From an uncultured Lachnospiraceae bacterium (GTDB lineage: Bacteria; Bacillota; Clostridia; Lachnospirales; Lachnospiraceae): a stretch of DNA of 53,967 nt. The position numbers were made by a program, and so were the translations under genes. Below, in pieces: positions 7,493 through 15,452 of the stretch. How positions within the stretch are numbered: position 1 is the first letter of the stretch; every line of letters begins with the position of its first letter. Below the pieces are notes generated by a model. The model did no database searches and was not told the DNA's origin. It saw nothing but the letters and a program-made list of their open reading frames with translations. Location: assembly GCA_946615865.1 (NCBI GenBank), contig CAMOIJ010000015.1, forward strand, positions 1 through 53,967, written 5' to 3'.

Positions 7493-8237
7493 ATTTTCTC
7501 TCTTTTGCCAGTTCTTCTAAGATTTCCGCTTCCTCTTTAGTCTCTTCCCTCCCGTCGAGGAGGTCCGGCCTCATCAAAAGCGTCTTTCTAAGAGACTCCC
7601 TTAGTCTCCATCTGCGGATCTTTTCATGATGTCCCGAAAGAAGGACCTCGGGCACCGCTTCGCCCTCGTAGACCGCCGGCTGCGTGTACTGCGGATACTC
7701 CAAAAGGCCGTTTTCGAAGGATTCCTCCGAAGTGCTCCCGTCCCGGATCGCGCCGGGCAGAAGCCTTATCACAGCGTCCGACACCGCCATAGCGGCGATC
7801 TCTCCGCCTGTTAAAATATAGTCTCCGATAGAGATCTGCTCGTCCACGCGGCTGTAGATACGCTCGTCCATGCCCTCGTAGTGGCCGCAGATCAGGATCA
7901 GATGATCAAGCTGCGCATATCTGCGCGCCGTCTTCTGGTCAAACCTTCGGCCTGCCGGCGTGAGTGCCGCCGAAACGGCAATCCCTTCCTGCGGACCATC
8001 TGCTTCCTGGTTACGTGCGCTCTTAAGCGCGTCCAGCACCGGCTGGCAGCGCATCACCATGCCGGCTCCTCCCCCAAATGGGGAATCGTCAATGTGGCGG
8101 AAACTTCCCGGAGCGAAATCTTTGATATCGATGATCTTGATCTGCAGGCTTTCTCTGCGGATCGCCCGCTGCAGGACAGGTCCTTGCAGGAAACTATCGA
8201 ACATTTGCGGAAACATCGTAAGGATCGAGATCTTCAT
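7491..8237 (-). CDS. trmD: tRNA (guanine-N1-)-methyltransferase
   Basis: 248-residue SPOUT-family enzyme that methylates G37 of tRNAs reading CNN codons, including tRNA-Pro, preventing frameshifting. Diagnostic segments are MFPQMFDSFLQGPVLQRAI, DDSPFGGGAGMVMRCQP and the deep-trefoil-knot SAM site LILICGHYEGMDERI followed by SIGDYILTGGE. Length and ends are typical. The ATG overlaps the stop of the AI-2E permease by 4 bases. The gene is outside the usual rpsP-rimM-trmD-rplS operon and is instead last in a cofE-like/AI-2E transcript, then ended by its own terminator. Confidence 0.97.
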   Translation of the reverse strand: MKISILTMFPQMFDSFLQGPVLQRAIRRESLQIKIIDIKDFAPGSFRHIDDSPFGGGAGMVMRCQPVLDALKSARNQEADGPQEGIAVSAALTPAGRRFDQKTARRYAQLDHLILICGHYEGMDERIYSRVDEQISIGDYILTGGEIAAMAVSDAVIRLLPGAIRDGSTSEESFENGLLEYPQYTQPAVYEGEAVPEVLLSGHHEKIRRWRLRESLRKTLLMRPDLLDGREETKEEAEILEELAKERK

Positions 8238-9463
8238 TTGTGTTTTCCGCCCTCTGACATCTCGCTGAGCACCTCCATGGCTGCAAGCTTTTCTTTCGAC
8301 TCTTCTTCATCCGGACCTTCCGCGATAAGCTCCGCGTCCTTTTCCGCTCTCCTCATCTCCAGAAGCGGCAGGATCCCCTCTTCATATGTGAAATCGATGA
8401 TCGCTGCCAGAGGTATGGCGAGCAGGATTCCCACGACGCCGAAAATATTGCCGAAAAGAACGATCGAGACCAGGATCAGCAGTCCCGAGACCCCGAGTGA
8501 ATCCCCGAACAGCTTAGGTTTGATCACATATCCGTCCAAAGTCTGCAGAATCGCTGTAAATCCAAGGAACATAAGCGCATGCCATGGATTTACCAAAAGC
8601 AGTATAAATCCGCCGATCACCGCTCCGATGACCGGTCCGAAACTCGGAATCAGATTTGTGACTCCGCAGACGACAGAAACCAGACCTACATACTGCATTC
8701 CGCAGACCGCCATGAAGACCGCGGTTGCGCCGCCCACTATGACGCCGTCAAGGAGAGAGAACACGATATAGCGCACCAGGATATTGTTGCATCGCGACAT
8801 GAAATTCATCACGATATCATACCACTTCTGCGACATGAGCGACCTCATCAGGCGCTTGCTTCCGCTTTTGATCGAATCCTTAGCCAGAAGAAGGTATATC
8901 GACAGGATCGAGGCGATCAGCAGATTGAAGATCGTCCTGCCGATATTCGCGGAAGTACTGAGGATCCTCCTCAGGGAAGTACTCAGAAACTGGGAAGCTG
9001 TCCTGAGCAGATCCTCCGGAGATCCCATCATGCTCTCCAACTGCGATCCGATATCAAGCGCCCCTATGTTCAGGCTCTGGATCAGCAGATTCAGCCTGGC
9101 GATATAGTTGTCCATGTTGCTGACCAGCAGCAAAATGCTCTCGATCAGCTGTGGGACCAGCATGAACAGAAGGGCAGACAGAAACAGGATCACCATGAAC
9201 ATTCCCACAAATACTGAGAGTGTCCATTTCAGAGTCTCGCTCCTGACATGCTTAAACACCCTCTTCTGAAGCGAGGATGCCAGCGGATTGACCAGATACG
9301 CGATCACGCCTCCGTAAAAAATAGGCATAAAGTATCCGCCGACATTCCTCAAAAAGCCGTTTATGACATCAAGATTGGTCAGAGCTACGTAACTCACAAC
9401 GCCGATCACGATCGCGACCGCGTTGTTATACCATTTTTTATTCCTGAACTTATCTTTTTTCAT
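8234..9463 (-). CDS. AI-2E family transporter (PerM/YdiK type)
   Basis: 409-residue membrane protein of the AI-2E exporter-like superfamily, with helices at the N-terminus, a long soluble middle region (residues 100-190) and five further helices. Recognisable segments are GGVIAYLVNPLA, SLLDGVIVGGATAVFM, LIPSFGPVIGAVIGGFILLL, LDGYVIKPKLFGDSLG and the GVVGILLAIPLAAII end. The acidic C-terminal tail (EGPDEEESKEK) is extra. The ATG at 9463 directly follows a GTG codon that is also possible. Members are variously ion antiporters or signal exporters; the substrate here is unknown. It sits between the cofE-like gene and trmD and is coupled to trmD. Confidence 0.88.
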   Translation of the reverse strand: MKKDKFRNKKWYNNAVAIVIGVVSYVALTNLDVINGFLRNVGGYFMPIFYGGVIAYLVNPLASSLQKRVFKHVRSETLKWTLSVFVGMFMVILFLSALLFMLVPQLIESILLLVSNMDNYIARLNLLIQSLNIGALDIGSQLESMMGSPEDLLRTASQFLSTSLRRILSTSANIGRTIFNLLIASILSIYLLLAKDSIKSGSKRLMRSLMSQKWYDIVMNFMSRCNNILVRYIVFSLLDGVIVGGATAVFMAVCGMQYVGLVSVVCGVTNLIPSFGPVIGAVIGGFILLLVNPWHALMFLGFTAILQTLDGYVIKPKLFGDSLGVSGLLILVSIVLFGNIFGVVGILLAIPLAAIIDFTYEEGILPLLEMRRAEKDAELIAEGPDEEESKEKLAAMEVLSEMSEGGKHK

Positions 9464-9528
9464 CACCTAGCTGCTTCTTTGTCAAAATACTGTGCTGTGA
9501 TCGTAAGCCTATACTCCCGCGCCGACAA

Positions 9529-10731
9529 TCAGTCGTTCGTGTAATTGTCGAAGTATCCCTGCACCAGAACGACCGGAGTTCCCTTGTCGCCGGAACCGCT
9601 TGTCAGATCGCACAGAGAACCGATCAGATCTGTCAGCTGGCGGGGAGTCGTTCCCTGGGAAGCCATACTGCCCTTAAGATCCGCGTCCTTCTTGCGGATG
9701 CTGTCGGAGATCGCGCTGCGCAGTTCTTCTCCGGACAGGTGCTTGTAATCATTGTCCGCCAGATATTTGAGTTTGAGCTCGTTGGGCGTTCCGATCAGTC
9801 CGTCTGTGAAGAAAGGAGAAACTACCGGATCAGCCAATTCCCAGATCTTGCCCTGGGGATCCTTAAAGGCGCCGTCACCGTAAACCATGACTTCGACATG
9901 CTTTCCGGTTGCTTTGAGGATTCTCTCCTGAATATCAAGCACCAGTCCGCCTGCCTGTCTGGGGAAGAGCTTCACTTTGTTCTCAGTGGACTTGTTGGAG
10001 CCCAGAAGGCCGTAGAGTTCGTTGCACCCGCTTCCGTTAACAGGTGCGTTCATTATCTCGTCGAGGCTGCAGACCACCTTGGCGCCATTGGCCACAAGGA
10101 TTCTCTTTGTGCGCTTTCTGGTGTGGATATCGCAGTTGAGAATATGGTCCGCATATTCCAGGATCGCCTTGGGCTGGTTTGCAAAAATGATCTCGCACTC
10201 CGCTCCGCACTCACGGATGAGGTTTCCGTAATACTCTACATAATCCACGCCGGTGAACTCATGCTTGTTGACGCCGAAGAGCTCTCTGTATTTTGCCAGA
10301 GTCAGGACATCGCTGTAAGGATTGACTCCCGCCTCATCGATCTTGTCGAGGCTCACAAGTTCATTTCCCACTTCGTCGGAAGGATAGCTGAGCATCAGAA
10401 CGACCTTCTTAGCGCCCATTGCGATCCCGCGCAGGCAGATCGCGAATCTGTTGCGGGAAAGGATCGGGAAGATAACGCCGATGGTGCCGCCTCCAAGCTT
10501 AGCCCTGACATCCTCCGCAATATCTTTAACGGTGCAGTAATTACCCTGTGCCCTCGCGACAATTGACTCTGTGACTGCGATGACATCGCGGTCGCGAAGC
10601 TCAAATCCTTCGCTCTTCGCCGCCTCAAGCACGCTCTCTGTCACGATCGCGCCCAGGTCGTCCCCGGTCCTGATGATCGGGCAGCGGATGCCTCTGGATA
10701 CTGTGCCTACTCTGCGTTCTGATTTACTCAT
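9529..10731 (-). CDS. Coenzyme F420-0:L-glutamate ligase (CofE)-like protein
   Basis: 400-residue protein of the CofE fold (PF01996), whose archetype adds glutamate to F420-0 using GTP. Matching segments are the RDRDVIAVTESIVARAQGNY region near residues 45-65, then FPILSRNRFAICLRGIAMGAKKV and a C-terminal VYGDGAFKDPQGKIWELADPVVSP. It is longer than archaeal CofE (about 250 residues). No other F420 gene is visible, so the acceptor may be another metabolite, as suspected for Firmicutes homologues. TAAAGGAG precedes the ATG and a consensus promoter lies about 60 bases upstream. It heads a probable transcript with the AI-2E permease and trmD. Confidence 0.85.
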   Translation of the reverse strand: MSKSERRVGTVSRGIRCPIIRTGDDLGAIVTESVLEAAKSEGFELRDRDVIAVTESIVARAQGNYCTVKDIAEDVRAKLGGGTIGVIFPILSRNRFAICLRGIAMGAKKVVLMLSYPSDEVGNELVSLDKIDEAGVNPYSDVLTLAKYRELFGVNKHEFTGVDYVEYYGNLIRECGAECEIIFANQPKAILEYADHILNCDIHTRKRTKRILVANGAKVVCSLDEIMNAPVNGSGCNELYGLLGSNKSTENKVKLFPRQAGGLVLDIQERILKATGKHVEVMVYGDGAFKDPQGKIWELADPVVSPFFTDGLIGTPNELKLKYLADNDYKHLSGEELRSAISDSIRKKDADLKGSMASQGTTPRQLTDLIGSLCDLTSGSGDKGTPVVLVQGYFDNYTND

Positions 10732-10793
10732 GTGCTCGATTCTCCTTTATCTAAACCAATTTGCAGGATCACTACTCCCCAAAATCCCATTAA

Positions 10794-10822
10794 ATTATAA
10801 AGTCTTCACTTTAATTCTGCAA
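10794..10822 (-). promoter_or_regulatory. Sigma-A promoter for the cofE-like gene
   Basis: TTGCAG (-35) and TATAAT (-10) on the minus strand with a 17-base spacer, about 60 bases before the start codon. Confidence 0.8.
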
Positions 10823-10843
10823 TGGGCAAAAGCGGAGATGCCA

Positions 10844-11995
10844 TTACTCTTCCGCGAAATCGGTATCCATGGCGACATGCAGGGTATAATCAGGAAACTC
10901 TTTCTGCACATCCGCAACTGCTGCTTTGTATACAGCTCTGCGGTCTTTTGCCGCGAGGCTGACCACGATATCAAAGCGCATTGCTTTATCTTCCTTGACC
11001 AGGTAGAAGCCGTGGATCTGCTTCACATCCGGATGAGCAAAGACGATCTCGCGGACCCGGCGCTTCATCTCGATCACTTCTGCATCCCTTGTGTTGACTG
11101 AATAGACGCCTATGGCTGTCAGCGCAACGCGGTGCTTCTTGTAAACTGCCATCTGGATCTTGCGGATCAGCAGGTCCAGCTGATCTGCGGTGTATGTGTC
11201 CGGAACTTCAATATGGATGGATCCGTTCCAGGCGTCAGGACCATAATTATTAAGTACCAGGTCATACGCGCCCTGAACATCGGGAAAACTTGTGACAGTA
11301 TTCTTGATGTTTCTGGCCAGTTCAGGGTCATTCTGCTCTCCCAGGATCTTCGAGATCGTATCCCGCAGCATCTCGATACCGGATTTGATGATCACAACAG
11401 AGATAATAGCGCCGAGCCATGCTTCCAGAGAAATATGGAAGATCATGAAAATGCCCGCGGCGACCAGCGTGGACGCAGAGATCACGGAATCGAGCGTCGC
11501 GTCTTCACCGGAGTTTACAAGAGAATCCGAGTTTACCTTTTCGCCGACGCCTTTGACATAGCGGCCCAGCAGTATTTTGACAACGACAGCGACAGCCACG
11601 ATGATCAGTGAAACCGTGTTATACTCAGGTGTCTCCGGATGGATGATCTGCTTTACAGACTCCACAAAAGAAGTGATACCGGCGTACAGGACGATCACAG
11701 AAATGATCATGGCGCTGAGATACTCGATGCGGCCGTAGCCAAAAGGATGTTTCTTGTCCGGCTCCTTACCGGCAAGCTTTGTGCCGACAATGGTGATCAA
11801 TGAGCTTCCCGCATCGGAGATGTTGTTCACAGCGTCGAGCACGATCGCGATCGAATGAGTCATGATTCCGATCACGGCTTTGAAGGCGGCGAGGAAAACA
11901 TTGGCAATGATCCCTATGATGCTGGTCCTTATGATGGTCTTCTCTCGGGATGAATCGCTGCTGTTTGTTTTTTCCAATTCGTATATGTTGTCCAT
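10844..11995 (-). CDS. Cation diffusion facilitator (CDF) family transporter
   Basis: 383-residue metal/proton antiporter that exports divalent cations such as Zn, Fe, Mn or Co. Six helices fill residues 20-215. The metal site residues are visible in THSIAIVLDAVNN (His-x3-Asp type, TM2) and SGEDATLDSVIS (TM5, Asp-x3-Asp). The HPFGYGRIEYLSAMI loop follows TM2. The C-terminal cytoplasmic dimerisation domain (from about 225) is unusually long, with a probable second ferredoxin-like unit (KKHRVALTAIGVYSVNT, then IHGFYLVKEDKAMRFDIVVS). GGAG precedes the ATG. A palindrome over its promoter suggests metal-responsive repression. Metal specificity is not assigned. Confidence 0.95.
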   Translation of the reverse strand: MDNIYELEKTNSSDSSREKTIIRTSIIGIIANVFLAAFKAVIGIMTHSIAIVLDAVNNISDAGSSLITIVGTKLAGKEPDKKHPFGYGRIEYLSAMIISVIVLYAGITSFVESVKQIIHPETPEYNTVSLIIVAVAVVVKILLGRYVKGVGEKVNSDSLVNSGEDATLDSVISASTLVAAGIFMIFHISLEAWLGAIISVVIIKSGIEMLRDTISKILGEQNDPELARNIKNTVTSFPDVQGAYDLVLNNYGPDAWNGSIHIEVPDTYTADQLDLLIRKIQMAVYKKHRVALTAIGVYSVNTRDAEVIEMKRRVREIVFAHPDVKQIHGFYLVKEDKAMRFDIVVSLAAKDRRAVYKAAVADVQKEFPDYTLHVAMDTDFAEE

Positions 11996-12011
11996 GTTGG
12001 CTCCTTCTGTG

Positions 12012-12040
12012 ATTATATTTTATACAATTGAATTGTATCA
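12012..12040 (-). promoter_or_regulatory. CDF promoter with overlapping palindromic operator
   Basis: The minus strand has TATAAT at 12012-12017 and a weak TGATAC -35 at 12035-12040, 17 bases apart. A perfect 17-bp palindrome, ATACAATTGAATTGTAT (12022-12038), fills the spacer, which is a classical repressor site position. Confidence 0.6.
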
Positions 12041-12093
12041 TTACTTGTTGCTTTTGTAAATGAAATCTTCCTGATTATTTTTTGAAAAAGGGC

Positions 12094-12122
12094 TTGCATT
12101 TCTACTCATGAGCATATATAAT
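12094..12122 (+). promoter_or_regulatory. Sigma-A promoter of tRNA-Pro
   Basis: TTGCAT and TATAAT separated by 17 bases, ending 40 bases before the tRNA 5' end. Confidence 0.85.
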
Positions 12123-12162
12123 AGCATTTGCCTGTTGAAAAGCAGGTGCTTCAAATGAAGAT

Positions 12163-12236
12163 CGGGGTGTAGCGCAGCTGGCTAGCGCACTTCGTTAGGG
12201 ACGAAGGGGTCGTGGGTTCGAATCCCGTCACTCCGA
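12163..12236 (+). tRNA. tRNA-Pro(AGG)
   Basis: A 74-base cloverleaf: acceptor CGGGGTG with CACTCCG (one G-U pair), D-stem GCGC/GCGC, anticodon stem CTTCG/CGAAG around loop TTAGGGA, T-arm with TTCGAAT, discriminator A. The anticodon is AGG, reading CCU and, if A34 is deaminated to inosine, CCC and CCA. No CCA is encoded. The anticodon arm is otherwise nearly that of standard tRNA-Pro. It has its own promoter and terminator. Confidence 0.95.
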
Positions 12237-12241
12237 TTAAG

Positions 12242-12277
12242 AAAAGCTCGTAAACGTCATGTTTACGAGCTTTTTCT
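12242..12277. terminator. Terminator after tRNA-Pro, shared with the GH28 gene
   Basis: AAAAGCTCGTAAAC, loop GTCAT and GTTTACGAGCTTTTT form a 14-bp stem with T runs in both directions. Confidence 0.92.
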
Positions 12278-12294
12278 TTGTGCTGCAGATAATG

Positions 12295-13587
12295 TCAGAT
12301 AGTCGTGACACTGTCGTGATACTCGATTTGTTCCTTCCCGGTGATCCGCACATTCCTTACAGTGAAGTTTTCGGCCGCGGTCAGGTCGCACTCCGTGTTC
12401 ACAGCCGTTATATCCAGATCCTCAAGAGTAATATTCGACAGATGGTAATGCTCTTCGTCCGTTTTCACATTGAAATATCTATCACATTCAAACCGGCAGT
12501 TTCTGACCGTGAGATGATCTCCCCTCGATACCGGCATATCCGTCCGTCCCTTGTTGTCAAAAAACTGCGTCCAGGGGTTGATATTGATGAAATTCGCGGT
12601 CTTCCCCTCGATGTTCTCCACCAGAAGGTGTTCGTAGCGCTGCGGAGTATCGGGACGGAACTTCAGCCATAGAAAATTATAGCCCGTAGAGACTTTTATG
12701 TTCTTCATGATGATATTGCGGTTGTGAACGCTCTCGGAGCCGAACGTCAGACAGCCGTGGCAGAATCCGTATTCACAGTCCTCGATGATGATCCTCTCGT
12801 TGGGCCCGTTTTCCGGCGCAGTGTCTGCCCAGGGTCCCTTTCCTCCCTTTAAGGCTACCGCGTCGTCGTTGACCGCCATGAAGCAGCCTCTGACCAGAAC
12901 ATCGCTGCACGCGTCGATATCGATCGCGTCTGTGCTGGGGGCGCCCACCGGCTCGTGGGGCGAGAGCATTCTGCAGCCGATATACTTCACATGGCTGCAC
13001 TTGTAGATATGCGTTGTCCAGAAAGCGGAATTGCGGAAAGTCACTCCCTCAAATCTCACATTCCTGCAGTTCGCCGCAAAGACAAGGCGCGGCCTCTGCT
13101 CGTCCTTATTGGTACAGGCGGGATTCCATGACCTGCGCAGCCAGAAAGCCTTCCAGAAGCGCAGACCGTTACCGTCAATAACACCTTCTCCCGTAATGGA
13201 AAAACCGTCCAGACCGACCGCATTGATCAGCGCGGGAAAATAGAGGCAGCTCTCTCCTTCAATCCTGGTCTCGCACAGCGGGTAATCCAGAATATCGTCG
13301 CTGCCCATAAGGACTGCTCCCTGCTCGATCCTAAGATGTGTGCCCTGTTTTAAATACAGAGCCCCTGTCAAAAAAGTACCGCCGGAAACTACAATAGTCC
13401 CGCCGCCTTCGGCGCTCACCTGATCGATCAGCGCCTGCAGTTTCTGAGTCTGCAGAGTTCCGTCATCCCTGATCCCGTGCTCTGTGACCCGGTATTCTCT
13501 GCCTGTCGCGCACACCGGGACCGTTTGATCGTAAAACCACGGATCGATCGGCGTGCCGTCCGGGAAACAATTGCTCTTCTCTCCCAT
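12295..13587 (-). CDS. Glycoside hydrolase family 28 (polygalacturonase-like) protein
   Basis: 430-residue right-handed beta-helix hydrolase acting on pectin-type uronides. Active-site segments can be aligned: STDAIDID at 218-225 (usual NTD), NDDAVALKGG at 240-249 (the DD pair), FCHG at 275-278 (usual GHG) and LKFRP at 308-312 (usual RIK). The two central Asp are kept while N, first G and R differ from classical endopolygalacturonases, as in many exo-acting or rhamnogalacturonan-type members. No signal peptide, so action on imported oligosaccharides in the cytoplasm is likely. The start at 13587 lies after GGGGGAG and past the stop of the GDSL gene; longer frames overlap that gene. Confidence 0.85.
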   Translation of the reverse strand: MGEKSNCFPDGTPIDPWFYDQTVPVCATGREYRVTEHGIRDDGTLQTQKLQALIDQVSAEGGGTIVVSGGTFLTGALYLKQGTHLRIEQGAVLMGSDDILDYPLCETRIEGESCLYFPALINAVGLDGFSITGEGVIDGNGLRFWKAFWLRRSWNPACTNKDEQRPRLVFAANCRNVRFEGVTFRNSAFWTTHIYKCSHVKYIGCRMLSPHEPVGAPSTDAIDIDACSDVLVRGCFMAVNDDAVALKGGKGPWADTAPENGPNERIIIEDCEYGFCHGCLTFGSESVHNRNIIMKNIKVSTGYNFLWLKFRPDTPQRYEHLLVENIEGKTANFININPWTQFFDNKGRTDMPVSRGDHLTVRNCRFECDRYFNVKTDEEHYHLSNITLEDLDITAVNTECDLTAAENFTVRNVRITGKEQIEYHDSVTTI

Positions 13588-13609
13588 CTTCTCCCCCTTT
13601 TCTGAGCTG

Positions 13610-14431
13610 TTACCAATACCCCAATTCTTTTCCTTTTTCATATACCCCATGCGCAAGGGCGGTATATCCCGCCTCATTGAGGTGCGTGTTGTCGATCCAC
13701 GGGTTCCGCAGCTGCAGGGAAATACATCCGCTTTTCGCCCTCATGTAATCAGTCTCTGTCCTCCTGAGCCCGTTTATCTGAAGTCCGTGCTCGATCAGGT
13801 ATTTCCTTCCATTGAAGAGGTGCTCTCCGAACTCCTTCTCAAACTCCTCCTCGTACCAGGTATTTTCCAGTCCCACCGGTTCCGTCGTATACCCCCAGAT
13901 CTGCTCGAAGTCATTCGGGTCGTCCGTGGAACTTATGATGATATAGCGGTCCGTACCGGCTTTCGAGATCAGTTTGCGATACTGGCGGATCAGCTGTCCC
14001 AGATTTATCCAGCCGCCGTTGTCTCCCATCTGGATCACGAGGATATCCTCCTCCTGGCTGCCATAGGCGGCGCTCCGTTTCAGGATATCCACGCTGTCCT
14101 CCCCTCCGACGCCCAGATTTCTGACAGGGATACCCGTCAGTTCCTCCAGCACATCCGGATAGGTCAGTCCGTCGCTCCCATAGCCCTCAGTAATGGAATC
14201 TCCCCAGCAGTTGATCTCCTCTGTGTTCATATTGTTCTCCTCAAGATAGGCGGGATGCTCCGTCGCATATTCGTACGAATATTCATTTGTATATCCTATC
14301 TCACTCGAGCTGTCATACCCGGCCTCTTCAGATTCGTATTCCTGATTCGGAGGCATCTCTGTGCCTGCTCTGCAGGAACTGAACACAACCACTGCCGCTG
14401 CCAGAATCATCACGATCAATTCTTTCTTCAT
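13610..14431 (-). CDS. SGNH/GDSL-family hydrolase lipoprotein
   Basis: 273-residue surface lipoprotein. Signal peptide with lipobox VFSSC (Cys20), a Tyr/Glu-rich linker (residues 25-65), then the SGNH blocks: WGDSITEGYG (nucleophile Ser), LGVGGEDSVDI (oxyanion Gly), QMGDNGGW (in place of GxND) and WIDNTHLNEAGY near the C-terminus (Asp-x2-His of the triad). It probably removes acyl or acetyl groups from polysaccharide or glycan. It lies 22 bases upstream of the GH28 gene in the same direction, so an acetylated pectin fragment is a reasonable but unproved substrate. A TATAAT box sits about 20 bases upstream of the ATG. Confidence 0.8.
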   Translation of the reverse strand: MKKELIVMILAAAVVVFSSCRAGTEMPPNQEYESEEAGYDSSSEIGYTNEYSYEYATEHPAYLEENNMNTEEINCWGDSITEGYGSDGLTYPDVLEELTGIPVRNLGVGGEDSVDILKRSAAYGSQEEDILVIQMGDNGGWINLGQLIRQYRKLISKAGTDRYIIISSTDDPNDFEQIWGYTTEPVGLENTWYEEEFEKEFGEHLFNGRKYLIEHGLQINGLRRTETDYMRAKSGCISLQLRNPWIDNTHLNEAGYTALAHGVYEKGKELGYW

Positions 14432-14513
14432 AAACTGTTCCTGTCATATTATAAGCGCACCGCGTCTATGTTCCGACTTTACAGTGCATGAATCACCGAT
14501 ACAATGCGGCAGC

Positions 14514-14551
14514 AAAAAACTGCCGCTTATATTATAATAAGCGACAGTTTC
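14514..14551 (-). terminator. Terminator of the infC-rpmI-rplT operon
   Basis: On the minus strand AACTGTCGCTTAT and ATAAGCGGCAGTT pair (one wobble) and are followed by TTTT. A second short GCGGCAG/CTGCCGC hairpin overlaps it. Confidence 0.85.
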
Positions 14552-14574
14552 CATTATTTCTAACATTATTTCAA

Positions 14575-14931
14575 TTATGCGATCGCCTTCTTAGCAACCT
14601 CGGTGAGTGCTGCGAAGCCTGCTGCGTCGTTGACTGCAAGGTCAGCGAGCATCTTGCGGTTGATGTCAACTCCTGCGACCTTGAGGCCGTGCATCATCTG
14701 GCTGTAGCTGATGCCGTTCATTCTGGCTGCAGCGTTGATACGAACGATCCAAAGGGATCTCATCTCTCTCTTCTTCTGCTTTCTGCCTGCGAATGCAGAT
14801 GTAAGAGCACGCATAACGGACTGCTTGGCAATTCTGTACTGCTTGGACCTGGCTCCTCTGTAGCCCTTGGCAAGCTTTAATACTCTGTTGTGTTTCTTTC
14901 TCGCATTAAGAGCGCCTTTAATTCTGGCCAT
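14575..14931 (-). CDS. rplT: 50S ribosomal protein L20
   Basis: 118 residues, standard length. The sequence begins [26 protein letters not shown] and contains [20 protein letters not shown], both invariant in L20. It is an early 23S rRNA assembly protein and in many bacteria the autogenous repressor of this operon. A GGAGG site precedes the ATG. Last gene of infC-rpmI-rplT, 87 bases after rpmI; that spacer contains a small GCACAATT/AATTGTGC hairpin (14958-14975). Confidence 0.98.
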   Translation of the reverse strand: MARIKGALNARKKHNRVLKLAKGYRGARSKQYRIAKQSVMRALTSAFAGRKQKKREMRSLWIVRINAAARMNGISYSQMMHGLKVAGVDINRKMLADLAVNDAAGFAALTEVAKKAIA

Positions 14932-15018
14932 TTTATCTATCCTCCATTATATGTAAGGCACAATTACAATTGTGCGTTTCTTCTTAATTCGAATCCGTTC
15001 TTCATGCACCTGTCTCAA

Positions 15019-15216
15019 TTACAGATAAGGCATGATCTTCTTCATTGTCTTGATGTTGGTAGCGTCCGCCAGAATAGGCTTTCTGAGGTTTCTCTTCCTC
15101 TTTGTGGACTTCTTGGTCAGGATGTGGCGCTTATTGGCTTTAAATCTCATAAGTTTGCCGGAGCCTGTCAGTTTGAAGCGCTTTGCAGCAGCTCTCTTAG
15201 TTTTCATCTTGGGCAT
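15019..15216 (-). CDS. rpmI: 50S ribosomal protein L35
   Basis: 65-residue basic protein beginning [20 protein letters not shown], with the conserved [16 protein letters not shown] block. The ATG at 15216 follows AAAGGAGG, and the frame upstream of it is not conserved-looking. Component of the large subunit near the 23S core. Preceded by a structured 236-base spacer after infC. Confidence 0.98.
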   Translation of the reverse strand: MPKMKTKRAAAKRFKLTGSGKLMRFKANKRHILTKKSTKRKRNLRKPILADATNIKTMKKIMPYL

Positions 15217-15452
15217 TCTATTTACCTCCTTTGCCAAACGTGGATCATCATCCACCTCCGGATCACGCTTTTGGCATGTCCGGAAAATGTCTGCGGCGTT
15301 ACGGACACAGACTACTGAGTGAAAGTCCATAGCCTTTCACTGTTGATTGCGGTTCTGTTTCTGTCATAAAACCCCCTGACAGAACTCTATTCAAACCGGC
15401 TGCGGTTTGCGCAGTCATCTTGCATATTCCGGAACTGTCCCGTTTTTGCAGA
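15217..15452 (-). promoter_or_regulatory. Structured infC-rpmI spacer
   Basis: 236 bases without a gene but with several successive hairpins on the mRNA strand: TTCTGTC/GACAGAA, GTGAAAG/CTTTCAC, GTGTCCG/CCGGACA and TGGAT/ATCCA just before the rpmI ribosome site. Such a spacer could be an L20 or other ribosomal-protein control site; this is inference. Confidence 0.4.
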
